A DNA stretch of 21,351 bases, taken from IMG/VR virus record IMGVR_UViG_3300034524_000019, positions 1 through 21,351 of that record; one strand, 5' to 3'. The notes under the pieces are model-generated. The model saw nothing but the letters and a program-made list of their open reading frames with translations, had not been told where the DNA came from and searched no databases. This document shows, one piece after another, positions 6,012 through 13,332 of the stretch; within the stretch, counting starts at the first letter, position 1; each line of letters starts with the position of its first letter. The translations under genes and the position numbers were made by a program. This DNA comes from a virus.

Positions 6012-6407
6012 ATGACAAAGCACGAGCTATCACAGATATATTACTTAAATAAAGAGCTAAAGCAGTGGAAGAGATTATTGCAGCAGGAACAGTCTGGATC
6101 AGAGATCAAGCCACAGCAGATAACCGGTTTACCGTCAGGGAGTGGCAAGTCTGACATAACAGCCAACAAAGCAATCAAAATATCAAACATGGAGCAAATA
6201 ATCAATGGGATCATGGCGAACATTCAAATCCAGAAAGAGCGGATCATGACATACATAATCACCATTGATGATAGCTTTATCAGACAGATCATGCTAAACA
6301 GACACGTCGAATTAATGAGTTGGTGCCAGGTAGCAAATGAAATCGGCGGCGGGAATACAGCAGACAGCGTGAGGATGGCGCACCAACGATTCTTTGAAAA
6401 AAACTAA
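6012..6407 (+). CDS. Phage late-gene regulator, DUF1492/ArpU-like with sigma-region-4-like HTH
   Basis: 131 residues after a strong AGGAGG site. The N-terminus is a helical coil (LSQIYYLNKELKQWKRLLQ) typical of DUF1492 proteins, followed by a polar SGSGKSD linker. Residues 85-130 form the recognised C-terminus: IDDSFIRQIMLNRHVELMSW, then VANEIGGGNTADSVRMAHQRFF, which resembles the HTH of sigma factor region 4 (SWxxVAxxIGGGNTxxSVRxxHxR). Proteins of this kind sit at the end of the early operon in many Firmicutes phages and are thought to switch on late transcription. The gene is directly followed by GTTCG repeats upstream of the packaging genes, which fits this. DNA target is inferred. Confidence 0.85.
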   Translation: MTKHELSQIYYLNKELKQWKRLLQQEQSGSEIKPQQITGLPSGSGKSDITANKAIKISNMEQIINGIMANIQIQKERIMTYIITIDDSFIRQIMLNRHVELMSWCQVANEIGGGNTADSVRMAHQRFFEKN

Positions 6408-6410
6408 TGT

Positions 6411-6443
6411 TGTTCGTTTTGTTCGTTCCGTTCGTGTTACTAT
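6411..6443 (+). promoter_or_regulatory. Putative late promoter with three 9-bp repeats
   Basis: Three contiguous 9-base units follow the regulator gene's stop: TGTTCGTTT (6411-6419), TGTTCGTTC (6420-6428) and CGTTCGTGT (6429-6437). They run directly into TACTAT (6438-6443), a 4/6 match to a -10 box. No TTGACA-like -35 exists; the repeats occupy its place, as expected for an activator- or alternative-factor-dependent promoter. An inverted copy, ACGAACG, lies at 6475-6481. Binding by the DUF1492-like protein is inferred from position. Confidence 0.5.
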
Positions 6444-6544
6444 GGTAGCATGAATAAAAAGCAATAAGTTTTATACGAACGTTGCGAAAAAGCAGTGCAC
6501 AATAAGCATGTAGCCTCAAACAGCGTTCACTTGAATTATGCATA

Positions 6545-6570
6545 GGCATCGGTAATCCGGTGTCTTTTTT
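6545..6570 (+). terminator. Intrinsic terminator in leader of late operon
   Basis: GGCATCGG pairs with CCGGTGTC around a TAAT loop (8 pairs, two of them G-T) and is followed by six T. It lies about 25 bases before the first late gene and downstream of the putative late promoter, so it must be read through, or be bypassed by a promoter I do not see, for late expression. Confidence 0.7.
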
Positions 6571-6595
6571 AGTGGGCTGATTAAAAGGTGGAGCA

Positions 6596-6787
6596 ATGAT
6601 GGATGATGACAAATGTAAATTCTGTATTGACAAGTGGATATGCAGGGGGATCTGCAGCAGGTGCGACTACCACGAATGCACACACAACCGGCAGGGATTC
6701 TGCCTGGACGTGGAGGCGCTAAGAGATCCACGAAAGCAGACGGGCTGCCTGACAAACAAAGGGCAGGACATCAGGACGAACCAATGA
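6596..6787 (+). CDS. Cys-rich small protein upstream of HNH nuclease
   Basis: 63 residues beginning M-M-D-D-D-K-C, with AAGGTGG as binding site; the second ATG at 6599 is also possible. Eight cysteines lie at 7, 10, 16, 20, 23, 28, 36 and 51, including CxxC pairs, with His at 26 and 30, which suggests a zinc-binding fold. Its stop overlaps the start of the HNH endonuclease (ATGATGA), so the two are coupled. I recognise similar Cys-rich proteins near HNH genes in clostridial phages, without a known function. A role as packaging accessory factor is a guess from location. Confidence 0.65.
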   Translation: MMDDDKCKFCIDKWICRGICSRCDYHECTHNRQGFCLDVEALRDPRKQTGCLTNKGQDIRTNQ

Positions 6788-7119
6788 TGACAGCAGAACA
6801 GATAGCCAGCAATGTCAGAGCATTCTATGAATCAAAGGAATGGCGGCGGCTGAGAAAAGAAATTCTAAAGCTGGACAAGCACGAGTGCCAGTGCTGCAAA
6901 GAACGAGGCAGGTACACCAGGGCCAACACCGTACATCATGTCAACCACATCAAGAAACACCCAGAGCTTGCCTTTGATAAGTATTACACCGATGACGATG
7001 GGAAGAGGAAAAGAAACCTGATCAGCGTGTGCCATGATTGCCATGAAACGGTCTGTCATCCGGAAAGATTGAGGTGGAAAGAAGCAAAACCGAAGCTGAA
7101 CAAAGAACGGTGGGACTAA
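6784..7119 (+). CDS. HNH endonuclease of the DNA packaging module
   Basis: I use the ATG at 6784 (alternative 6787), giving 111 residues; the frame stays open back to 6634, but that part is the Cys-rich gene read in another frame. Motifs: SKEWRRLRKEIL near the N-terminus, zinc cysteines in HECQCC (C35 to C38), HHVNHI (H51, H52, H55) as the metal-binding H, then NLISVCHDCHE with N78, C83, C86 and H87. This is the phage HNH type encoded next to terminase, as HK97 gp74, which stimulates terminase cutting at cos ends. Its position just before small terminase and a non-coding gap fits a cos-packaging phage. Confidence 0.9.
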   Translation: MMTAEQIASNVRAFYESKEWRRLRKEILKLDKHECQCCKERGRYTRANTVHHVNHIKKHPELAFDKYYTDDDGKRKRNLISVCHDCHETVCHPERLRWKEAKPKLNKERWD

Positions 7120-7231
7120 GATACCCCCGGTCGAAAAAAAGCTGGTTTTAAATTTCGGACCCGTCTTTCGATAGGGTTTATGACTCTTTAGATTTTTTAA
7201 AACACGCACATGAAGGGAGGGGGTGGTATAG
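7120..7231. other. Candidate cos region between HNH and small terminase genes
   Basis: 112 non-coding bases in the place where cos commonly lies in HK97-like Firmicutes phages. It has a C-run (ACCCCCGGTC, 7123-7132), an imperfect inverted repeat (GGTCGAAA at 7129-7136 and TTTCGGACC at 7153-7161) and G-runs before the next gene (the last is its binding site). The cut position cannot be seen from sequence alone. Confidence 0.35.
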
Positions 7232-7609
7232 ATGGCAACTTCAAAAAATGAAAATGCAATGACCGCATCTGAGAAAACAAAAAAATTAATGCGTACAAAA
7301 TTGTACAAAGAAATCAAATCTGATCTTGTTGATCAGCTGGACAGAAACGGAACCGTCGGAAAGTATTATCTGGATCTGGTGGATGACTACATGGATATGT
7401 GGGTGACAAAATCTTTACTGGTGCAAGATATCCAGGAGCGTGGTATTTCCATAGCTTACGACAACGGCGGCGGACAAAAAGGAATCAAAAAAAATGACAG
7501 CGTGGAACAGCGGATCAAGGTTAATGTTCAGATGCTTAAGCTGCTGGATTCGTTAGGGGTCAAGCCATCAAGACAGGATGGTGATGTAGGTGACAACGAG
7601 GAAATGTAA
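7232..7609 (+). CDS. Terminase small subunit, P27 family
   Basis: 125 residues after a GGGAGGGGGTGG-rich site. The P27-type pattern is visible: a charged helical N-terminus (KTKKLMRTKLYKEIK), the YYLDLVDDYMDMWVTK helix near 45-62, a short GISIAYDNGGGQKG hairpin, then SVEQRIKVNVQMLKLLDSLG. Small terminase binds the packaging start site on phage DNA and hands it to the large subunit. It overlaps the large subunit gene by 20 bases. Length and order (HNH, TerS, TerL, portal) are typical for HK97-like siphoviruses. Confidence 0.9.
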   Translation: MATSKNENAMTASEKTKKLMRTKLYKEIKSDLVDQLDRNGTVGKYYLDLVDDYMDMWVTKSLLVQDIQERGISIAYDNGGGQKGIKKNDSVEQRIKVNVQMLKLLDSLGVKPSRQDGDVGDNEEM

Positions 7610-9260
7610 CTACCATCCATACATTGATTTGTATATTGACAACATCAGAAACGGAACAATCCGGGCGTCAAAAGAGATCAAATTAATGTGCGATCTGGTA
7701 GAAAAGAGGCTCAATCATACCGATGTTTTTATCAATTCAGAGGCAATTGACAAGGCTGTTGAACTGATGGAACGCTATTTTGAGATCAAACTTTTGGACT
7801 GGGAGCTATTCGTTACAGCATGTATTCACTGCTATTATCAGTCCACAGACACCGTTGTTTTCAGCACGATATTTATTGTGATGGGAAGAGGAAATGGGAA
7901 AAATGGTTTCATATCACCGATAGCCTGGTATCTCACCACCCACTATCACGGGATCACCGGATACAACATTGATATTGTGGCCAATGCAGAGGATCAGGCC
8001 AAAACATCATTTCTGGATATCTATGAAATGCTGGAAAGAACCTGGGCGAAATCGAAGAAGTTTTTCTATAAATCAAAAGAGCTGATCCGGAATATCAAGA
8101 CAAGTTCGTACATCAAGTTCAATACTTCCAATGCCAAAACAAAGGACAGCAAGCGGACGGGGTGCCTAATTTTTGATGAGGTCCACCAGTATGAGGATTA
8201 TGACAACATCAAGGTTTTTACATCGGGATTTGGGAAGCGCAAGCATTCCAGATCTTTTTACATTACGACCAACGGGAATGTCCGGGAGGGCGTCCTTGAT
8301 GACATGCTGGCCATCGCCACTGATGTTCTTAATGGAGACATTGAAGATCTGCGCTGGTTGCCGCTAATCTATAAGATTGACAGCGAAGAGGAGGCACTGG
8401 ATCAGGAGATGTGGGAAAAAGCAAACCCGTCACTCCGGGAGTTCCCAACGCTGATGACTGAGATGCAGCAGCAGTCAATTGAGATGAAGTATAAACCAGC
8501 CATGGAAGAAGAGTTTTTCACAAAACGACTAAACTGGCCCAGGGGAAATAAAGAAACCGAAGTAACAGACTATGAAAATATCAAGGCCACAAATAAGCCG
8601 CTACCAGATCTGACTGGTAGATCCTGCAGCTGCGGGATTGACTATACAAAAATCAATGATATGGCATCCGTCAACCTGCATTTCAAAGACGGCGAGTACC
8701 GGTACGATATTAACCATACCTGGTTCTGTTCAAAATCAGCCGACTATAACCGGGTTAAGATGGATAAGGAAAAGCTGATCAAGCTGGGCTTACTGACCAT
8801 TGTGGACGATGTGGAAATATCACCAAAACTGTTGACAGACTGGATCGAAGAAATGGCGGCGATCTATGACATAACAGAGCTGGCCTGTGACGGTTTCCGT
8901 TACGCTTTACTGGCCGAAGCGCTGAAAGAAATCGGCTTCGATGCCAAAGAAAAGAAAAATGTCAGACTGGTACGCCCGTCAGATATTTATAAGATCGTGC
9001 CAGTAATTGAAAGTTATTTCAACAACCAGCGTTTCATTTGGGGTGATAACCCGCTGCTGAGGTGGGCCACAAATAACACCAAAGTTTTAACGTCCGGAAG
9101 AAAAGACGGCAGCGATACCGGGAACCGGTACTATGCAAAAATTGAAAGCAAGTCACGAAAAACTGACCCATTCATGGGCCTTGTACATTCGGTCGTGCTG
9201 GAAGAAAACCTGACAGAATCAGAGAATGTCATTGCCGATATGCCGGTGTACATTTACTGA
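7590..9260 (+). CDS. Terminase large subunit
   Basis: 556 residues from a GTG start at 7590 within the end of the small subunit gene; GGATGG lies upstream. ATPase half: Walker A-like MGRGNGKNG at 98-106 and Walker B LIFDEVHQ at 193-200 with the catalytic acid E197. Nuclease half (RNase H fold): CGIDYTKIND with D351, LACDGFRY with D434, and a late Asp near 526 (KTDPFMGLVHS). It pumps DNA into the prohead and cuts the concatemer. Belongs to the Terminase_1/YmfN-like group usual in HK97-type phages. No frameshift or missing motif. Confidence 0.95.
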   Translation: MTTRKCNYHPYIDLYIDNIRNGTIRASKEIKLMCDLVEKRLNHTDVFINSEAIDKAVELMERYFEIKLLDWELFVTACIHCYYQSTDTVVFSTIFIVMGRGNGKNGFISPIAWYLTTHYHGITGYNIDIVANAEDQAKTSFLDIYEMLERTWAKSKKFFYKSKELIRNIKTSSYIKFNTSNAKTKDSKRTGCLIFDEVHQYEDYDNIKVFTSGFGKRKHSRSFYITTNGNVREGVLDDMLAIATDVLNGDIEDLRWLPLIYKIDSEEEALDQEMWEKANPSLREFPTLMTEMQQQSIEMKYKPAMEEEFFTKRLNWPRGNKETEVTDYENIKATNKPLPDLTGRSCSCGIDYTKINDMASVNLHFKDGEYRYDINHTWFCSKSADYNRVKMDKEKLIKLGLLTIVDDVEISPKLLTDWIEEMAAIYDITELACDGFRYALLAEALKEIGFDAKEKKNVRLVRPSDIYKIVPVIESYFNNQRFIWGDNPLLRWATNNTKVLTSGRKDGSDTGNRYYAKIESKSRKTDPFMGLVHSVVLEENLTESENVIADMPVYIY

Positions 9261-9290
9261 TAATTGCAGGATGGAAAGGGGGTGATAAAA

Positions 9291-10460
9291 ATGGGGCTAA
9301 TAACATGGATAAGAGACTTTTTAAGCGGCGGCATTGTGACGTCAAAGCAAGCGACAGAAGAGGAATTTTACAACGCTGTAGCCGAAACATGCTACCGGGA
9401 ACTGGCTTTTCATACTGCCGTTAATATGATTGCCAACTCAATCAGCAAGTGCGAATTTAAAACATTTAAAGCAAACAAAGAAGTCAAAGAAAAAGAATAC
9501 TACTACTGGAACGTGGAGCCAAACAAAAACCAGAATTCATCACAGTTTTTGCACAAGCTGATTTCACAGCTTTACAAATACAATGAATGCCTGGTTATCA
9601 TCGAGGGCGAACAGTTTCTTGTAGCCGACAGCTTTACTGCCAAAGAATATGCACTGATGGAAAATCTGTACAGCAACGTGAAGGTTGGCGATTGGAGTTT
9701 CAACAAAACATTCAACGGCAAAGACGTTTTTTACTTCAAGCTATCCGAACAGGATATGAAAAAGGTCGTTAATGCGATCTATGAAAGCTACGGGAAACTG
9801 ATCACATACGGCATGAAAAGCTATCAGAAGTCACGGGGCAGCAAAGGGATCCTAAACTACGAAGCAATTAAAAAAGGCGATGAAGAGGCCAGGAAGAACT
9901 TTGACGACCTAATGAATGTGCGGTTTAAGAAATTCTTCGAAAGCGAAAATTCAGTGTTGCCACTACCAAAGGGATATGAGTTTAACGACATTGGCAGTAA
10001 GACTTACTCCAACGAGGGCACCCGGGATATCCGGGCAATGATGGACGACATCAACGATTTCACGGCCAGAGCGTTCGGGATACCGCCAGCACTGATCCGG
10101 GGAGACATTGCCGGGATCAGCGATGCCATGCAAAGTTATCTGACGTTTTGCATTGATCCGCTGATTGATATGCTACAGGAAGAAATCAACCGCAAGCGCA
10201 ACGGCTATGTGGCATTTAGCCAGGGAACATATCTAAAGATTGACGCCAGAAATATCAAACACATGGATATTCTGGAATCAGCACCGTCGATTGACAAGCT
10301 GATTGCCAGTGGGGTTTATTCAATTAACCAGATGTTGGATATGCTGGGCGAATTACGGATCAACGAACCGTGGGCCGATCAGCACTTTATAACCAAAAAC
10401 TACAGCACCGTCGAAGATTTATTGACAGCATTGCAAAACGGACCACCTAACACTGGATAG
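9291..10460 (+). CDS. Portal protein, HK97 type
   Basis: 389 residues from the ATG at 9291, which has AAAGGGGGTGA at the right spacing; an upstream TTG at 9264 lacks a site. Typical portal features are the N-terminal amphipathic start, ETCYRELAFHTAVNMIANSI, a wing region with KSYQKSRGSKGIL, and the conserved late segment DFTARAFGIPPALIRGD, followed by long helices (DAMQSYLTFCIDPLIDMLQEEI) that form the stem and crown. The portal is the dodecameric ring through which DNA enters and the tail attaches. The stop codon lies inside an intrinsic terminator hairpin. Confidence 0.93.
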   Translation: MGLITWIRDFLSGGIVTSKQATEEEFYNAVAETCYRELAFHTAVNMIANSISKCEFKTFKANKEVKEKEYYYWNVEPNKNQNSSQFLHKLISQLYKYNECLVIIEGEQFLVADSFTAKEYALMENLYSNVKVGDWSFNKTFNGKDVFYFKLSEQDMKKVVNAIYESYGKLITYGMKSYQKSRGSKGILNYEAIKKGDEEARKNFDDLMNVRFKKFFESENSVLPLPKGYEFNDIGSKTYSNEGTRDIRAMMDDINDFTARAFGIPPALIRGDIAGISDAMQSYLTFCIDPLIDMLQEEINRKRNGYVAFSQGTYLKIDARNIKHMDILESAPSIDKLIASGVYSINQMLDMLGELRINEPWADQHFITKNYSTVEDLLTALQNGPPNTG

Positions 10461-10470
10461 GTGGTTTTTT
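10443..10470 (+). terminator. Intrinsic terminator at the end of the portal gene
   Basis: CCACCTA (10443-10449) pairs perfectly with TAGGTGG (10458-10464) across an 8-base loop and is followed by six T. The right arm contains the portal stop codon. As the protease gene follows only about 40 bases later without an obvious promoter, read-through must occur. Confidence 0.75.
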
Positions 10471-10506
10471 ATTGCAAAAGAAAAAAGAAAAAGAAAGGAG
10501 GACAAG

Positions 10507-11379
10507 ATGGCGATTAAAAAGTATTACTCGCTGGTTAAAAACGGAAATGCCGCTGACATCTACATTTATGGAGATATCACATCATGGCCATGGATTGAGT
10601 CGGACGTTTCCAGTTATGGTTTGGCCAAAGAGTTGGAGCTGCTGGAAGCTGAACAGATCAACTGTTATATCAACAGCTACGGCGGGGAAGTAGCCGAAGG
10701 GCTGGCAATCTATAACCAACTAAAACGGCACCCCGCAAAAGTAACAACGATCTGCGACGGGTTCGCCTGTTCGGCAGCATCAGTTGTCTTTATGGCCGGA
10801 GACGAAAGGCTCATGGGGGAAGCGTCGCTGCTGATGATCCACAACGCATGGACCTATACATCAGGAAATTCAGAAGAACTGAGAAAACAGGCCGATGACC
10901 TGGACACCATTACCCAGGCATCAATCAATGCCTACATGGCGTGTGTCAACATCGAAGAGGCGGCACTCAAACAACTGCTGGATGAAGAAACATGGATCTT
11001 GCCAGCTGATGCCGTGGCCATGGATTTTGCGACGGGGATAGCAAAAGAAGAACCCGGGCTACAAGCAAGCCAGAGCATCAAACAGAAGGTCGTTAAAATG
11101 CTGGCTAAAAATGCGGACGGATCGGCATTCAAACCGGCATTAAAAATTGGCACGTCAGACAATGCGAAACAGATCTTGGACGATCTGAAAAAAGAAATGC
11201 AGGAGCAGCTTGACGAAATTAAAAAACAAGCTTGTCGGAGCAATGTACCGGAATCAGAAGAAAATGTACCAGAAACAACAGAAAATGTACCGGAAACAGA
11301 CGGTAAAGTACCAGAACCGCAGGGAGAAGAATCAAACCTGCTAAAAAATTTAGTGGCTGCATTAAGCCAGAAAGGGTAG
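10507..11379 (+). CDS. ClpP-like prohead maturation protease (S14)
   Basis: 290 residues after AAAGGAGG. The first 180 residues are the ClpP fold: INSYGGEVAEGLAIYNQL, the nucleophile region CDGFACSAASVVFMAGD with S89, and LLMIHNAW with H112. The third triad position (Asp in ClpP) aligns with T176 in MDFATGI, with D173 close by, so the triad is not plainly complete. The C-terminal third contains a Lys/Glu-rich helix (AKQILDDLKKEMQEQLDEI) resembling scaffold or delta sequences, then a four-unit VPE-rich repeat and a short LLKNLVAAL end. It cuts capsid delta domains and itself in the prohead. Position between portal and capsid genes is standard. Confidence 0.9.
   Translation: MAIKKYYSLVKNGNAADIYIYGDITSWPWIESDVSSYGLAKELELLEAEQINCYINSYGGEVAEGLAIYNQLKRHPAKVTTICDGFACSAASVVFMAGDERLMGEASLLMIHNAWTYTSGNSEELRKQADDLDTITQASINAYMACVNIEEAALKQLLDEETWILPADAVAMDFATGIAKEEPGLQASQSIKQKVVKMLAKNADGSAFKPALKIGTSDNAKQILDDLKKEMQEQLDEIKKQACRSNVPESEENVPETTENVPETDGKVPEPQGEESNLLKNLVAALSQKG
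11242..11325 (+). repeat. Four 21-bp tandem repeats in the protease tail
   Basis: Units at 11242-11262, 11263-11283, 11284-11304 and 11305-11325 encode NVPESEE, NVPETTE, NVPETDG and KVPEPQG. Each begins AATGTACC or AAAGTACC with later drift in the third base. It makes an acidic, probably unstructured linker between the protease and its last helix; units could expand or contract by slippage. Confidence 0.85.
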
Positions 11380-11383
11380 AAAA

Positions 11384-12628
11384 ATGAAATTACCAAACAC
11401 ACAGAAGAAAATGGAACTGCAGTTATTCTCTGCAAAGAGCGCTGATGCCAAAGAAGCAGAACAGAAGCTGGCGGCAGAAAAAGTAAAAGAGGCATTAAAG
11501 AGCGAGGACGCTGAGGCCTTGGCCAAAGTATTCGCCGATTTTGCCAACGGTATCCAGGAGTCGATTATCTCAGAAGCACAATCAATCGCCCAGGGAGCCG
11601 ACGCCACTGTGCTGGCATCACGAGGCGTTCGGCAACTGACATCAGAAGAAACGAAATATTACCAGGCTGTAATTGAAGCGATGCGGACATCAAGCCCGCA
11701 ACAGGCATTAAGTGACTTGAATGTGGTTATGCCGATCACAACCATTGATGCGGTATTTGACGACCTGGTGGCGAATCATCCACTACTGGGCGTGATCAAC
11801 TTCACCAACACCAGTGGCCTGATTGAATTCATTGTGAACACCAACAGCAAGCAACTGGCAACATGGGGAACATTGACATCAGCAATTGTTGAGGAGCTGA
11901 CGTCCGGCTTTAAGAAAATTAACATGACGCTCCAAAAGCTGTCGGCATTTATCCCGGTGGCTAAATCAATGCTGGATCTGGGACCGGCGTGGATGGATAA
12001 ATATATCCGGACAATTCTGGCCGAAGCGCTTTACTTCGGAGTAGAAGAAGGGATCATCAACGGCACCGGTAAAGAGATGCCAATCGGAATGAACCGGCAA
12101 GTCGGGGAAGGGGTTACCGTAACCGATGGAGTTTACCCATTAAAAACAGCCGTGGCCGTAACAAGCCTAGACCCGGTAACCTACGGAACCCTGATTGGAG
12201 GAATGGCCATTGATGCCAAAGGAAACCAGCGGGTCGTAACAGAGGTGATCATGGTCGTCAATCCAACTGACTACCTGACTAAGGTAATGCCATCAACAAC
12301 CATTCGGGCCGCTGATGGTACCTATGTTAACAATGTATTCCCATTCCCGACTAAGGTGATCCAGTCAACCGAAGTACCAACCGGGAAAGCAATCTTCGGA
12401 TTAGCAAACCGTTACTTTATGGGGATCGGGACAGCCTTGTCCGGAAAGATTGAATATTCGGACGAATACAAGTTCCTTGAAGACGAACGGGTATACCTGG
12501 TTAAAATGTATGGCCATGGCGAACCACTGGACAACACCGCCTTTGTTTATGCAGATATCAGCGGCTTAACACCAGCAATCCAGGAAGTAACCGTCAAAGG
12601 CACTGTATCAACTAAAGAAGTAGTATAA
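11384..12628 (+). CDS. Major capsid protein, HK97 fold
   Basis: 414 residues. The N-terminal 100 or so residues are charged and helical (KEAEQKLAAEKVKEALKS), as in the delta/scaffold domain removed by the prohead protease. The rest fits the HK97 fold: VVMPITTIDAVFDDL, the long-helix region (FIPVAKSMLDLGPAWMDKYI, then ILAEALYFGVEEGIINGTG), and a C-terminal part with ALSGKIEYSDEYKF and VYLVKMYGHGEP. It builds the icosahedral shell. It starts 5 bases after the protease stop and is followed by a terminator, so its messenger end is well defined, in keeping with an abundant product. The cleavage point is not assigned. Confidence 0.92.
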   Translation: MKLPNTQKKMELQLFSAKSADAKEAEQKLAAEKVKEALKSEDAEALAKVFADFANGIQESIISEAQSIAQGADATVLASRGVRQLTSEETKYYQAVIEAMRTSSPQQALSDLNVVMPITTIDAVFDDLVANHPLLGVINFTNTSGLIEFIVNTNSKQLATWGTLTSAIVEELTSGFKKINMTLQKLSAFIPVAKSMLDLGPAWMDKYIRTILAEALYFGVEEGIINGTGKEMPIGMNRQVGEGVTVTDGVYPLKTAVAVTSLDPVTYGTLIGGMAIDAKGNQRVVTEVIMVVNPTDYLTKVMPSTTIRAADGTYVNNVFPFPTKVIQSTEVPTGKAIFGLANRYFMGIGTALSGKIEYSDEYKFLEDERVYLVKMYGHGEPLDNTAFVYADISGLTPAIQEVTVKGTVSTKEVV

Positions 12629-12636
12629 GCAAACGA

Positions 12637-12670
12637 GGAGCGGCACACTGTGCCAGCTCCTTAATTTTAT
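12637..12670 (+). terminator. Intrinsic terminator after the major capsid gene
   Basis: GGAGC-GGCAC (12637-12646) pairs with GTGCC-A-GCTCC (12650-12660), with one bulged A and a 3-base loop, followed by TTAATTTTAT. It lies between capsid and connector genes. The T-tract is broken by AA, so termination may be partial. Confidence 0.7.
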
Positions 12671-12683
12671 TGGAGGTGAGAAG

Positions 12684-13001
12684 ATGACAGAAGAGGCATT
12701 TGCATTACTGTTGGCTGATGTAAAAAACGAACTGGACATAACGTGGCAAGATCCCGAAACAGATAAAAAAATAACCGGGATCATAAAAAGAGGGATGGCC
12801 TATATTGACAACGTGGCCGGGGCGACCATGGACTACACCATTGAAGCGGATGCCAGGGGATTGTTGTTTGATTACTGCAGGTACGTCCGGGCCGGGGCGC
12901 TGTCTGAGTTTATGGAAAACTATTTGCCGGAGCTGTTGTCACTCCAACAGGCAGAGGAGGTAAAAGCCTATGTCGCAAGCAAAGAAGCAGCGGACATTTA
13001 A
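12684..13001 (+). CDS. Head-tail connector (gp6-like adaptor)
   Basis: 105 residues after GGAGGTGAGAAG. It is helical and acidic, with the pattern of the HK97 gp6/SPP1 gp15-like adaptor that packs under the portal: LLADVKNELDITWQDP, then ITGIIKRGMAYIDNVAG, LLFDYCRYVRAGALSEF and a final helical tail. It forms the first ring of the neck on the portal. The gene overlaps the next by 32 bases. Gene order (capsid, adaptor, stopper) supports the call. Confidence 0.85.
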   Translation: MTEEAFALLLADVKNELDITWQDPETDKKITGIIKRGMAYIDNVAGATMDYTIEADARGLLFDYCRYVRAGALSEFMENYLPELLSLQQAEEVKAYVASKEAADI

Positions 13002-13332
13002 AGACGGGTTAATAAAATTCTATGAGCTAAAGACGGTCACCATTCCAGGCAAGACGCCAAAGAAAAGCCTGGTTATTAAAGAGACGTTGCGGCACAACAT
13101 CAAAACGGTTGGCATTGCAAGGATGAATATGGCCATGCAGACAAACAGCAAGGCTGATCTATTAATCGAATGCCCAAAGAGAGAAAAGATCGCCGCAACT
13201 GATGTGGCAGTTACCCAGGACGGCAAACAATACCAGGTTATCAATATCCAATACCCGGACGACACAGAGCCGCCGACAATGTTGATTACCATGGAAAGAG
13301 TAGGTAACCTATATGACATTCCAGAAAATTGA
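12970..13332 (+). CDS. Head-tail joining/stopper protein
   Basis: 120 residues. GAGGAGGT inside the previous gene precedes its ATG. The sequence is beta-rich (YELKTVTIPGKTPKKSLVIKE, ADLLIECPKREKIAATDVAV, DGKQYQVINIQYPDDTEP) and resembles the Phage_H_T_join/SPP1 gp16-type stopper that closes the filled head. The usual length is about 110-120. Overlaps both neighbours. The call depends on position and on the beta-barrel pattern rather than on a catalytic motif. Confidence 0.75.
   Translation: MSQAKKQRTFKDGLIKFYELKTVTIPGKTPKKSLVIKETLRHNIKTVGIARMNMAMQTNSKADLLIECPKREKIAATDVAVTQDGKQYQVINIQYPDDTEPPTMLITMERVGNLYDIPEN

Larger units (their letters stand above)
6408..6595 (+). other. Intergenic switch region with possible short leader transcript
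   Basis: 188 bases between the regulator and the packaging genes with no convincing coding frame. It contains the GTTCG repeats and putative -10, then about 100 bases before an intrinsic terminator at 6545. Within the leader, GAACGTTG (6477-6484) can pair with CAGCGTTC (6521-6528), including one G-T pair. The layout could yield a short non-coding RNA of about 120 bases, or an attenuated leader that is read through when late genes are needed. Confidence 0.4.

Noticed and set aside
6480-6560. Possible tRNA or small structured RNA in the late leader.
   Set aside because: No cloverleaf, T-arm or acceptor pairing; only the terminator hairpin and one long-range 8-bp pairing are visible.
6634-6783. 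Upstream in-frame extension of the HNH nuclease.
   Set aside because: The extension has no family signal and overlaps the Cys-rich gene in another frame, which has its own good binding site; the ATG at 6784 fits the HNH family length.
10472-10693. A 73-codon + strand frame over the start of the prohead protease.
   Set aside because: It is a shifted reading of the protease gene with Arg/Trp-rich nonsense sequence; the protease start at 10507 has a strong AAAGGAGG site.
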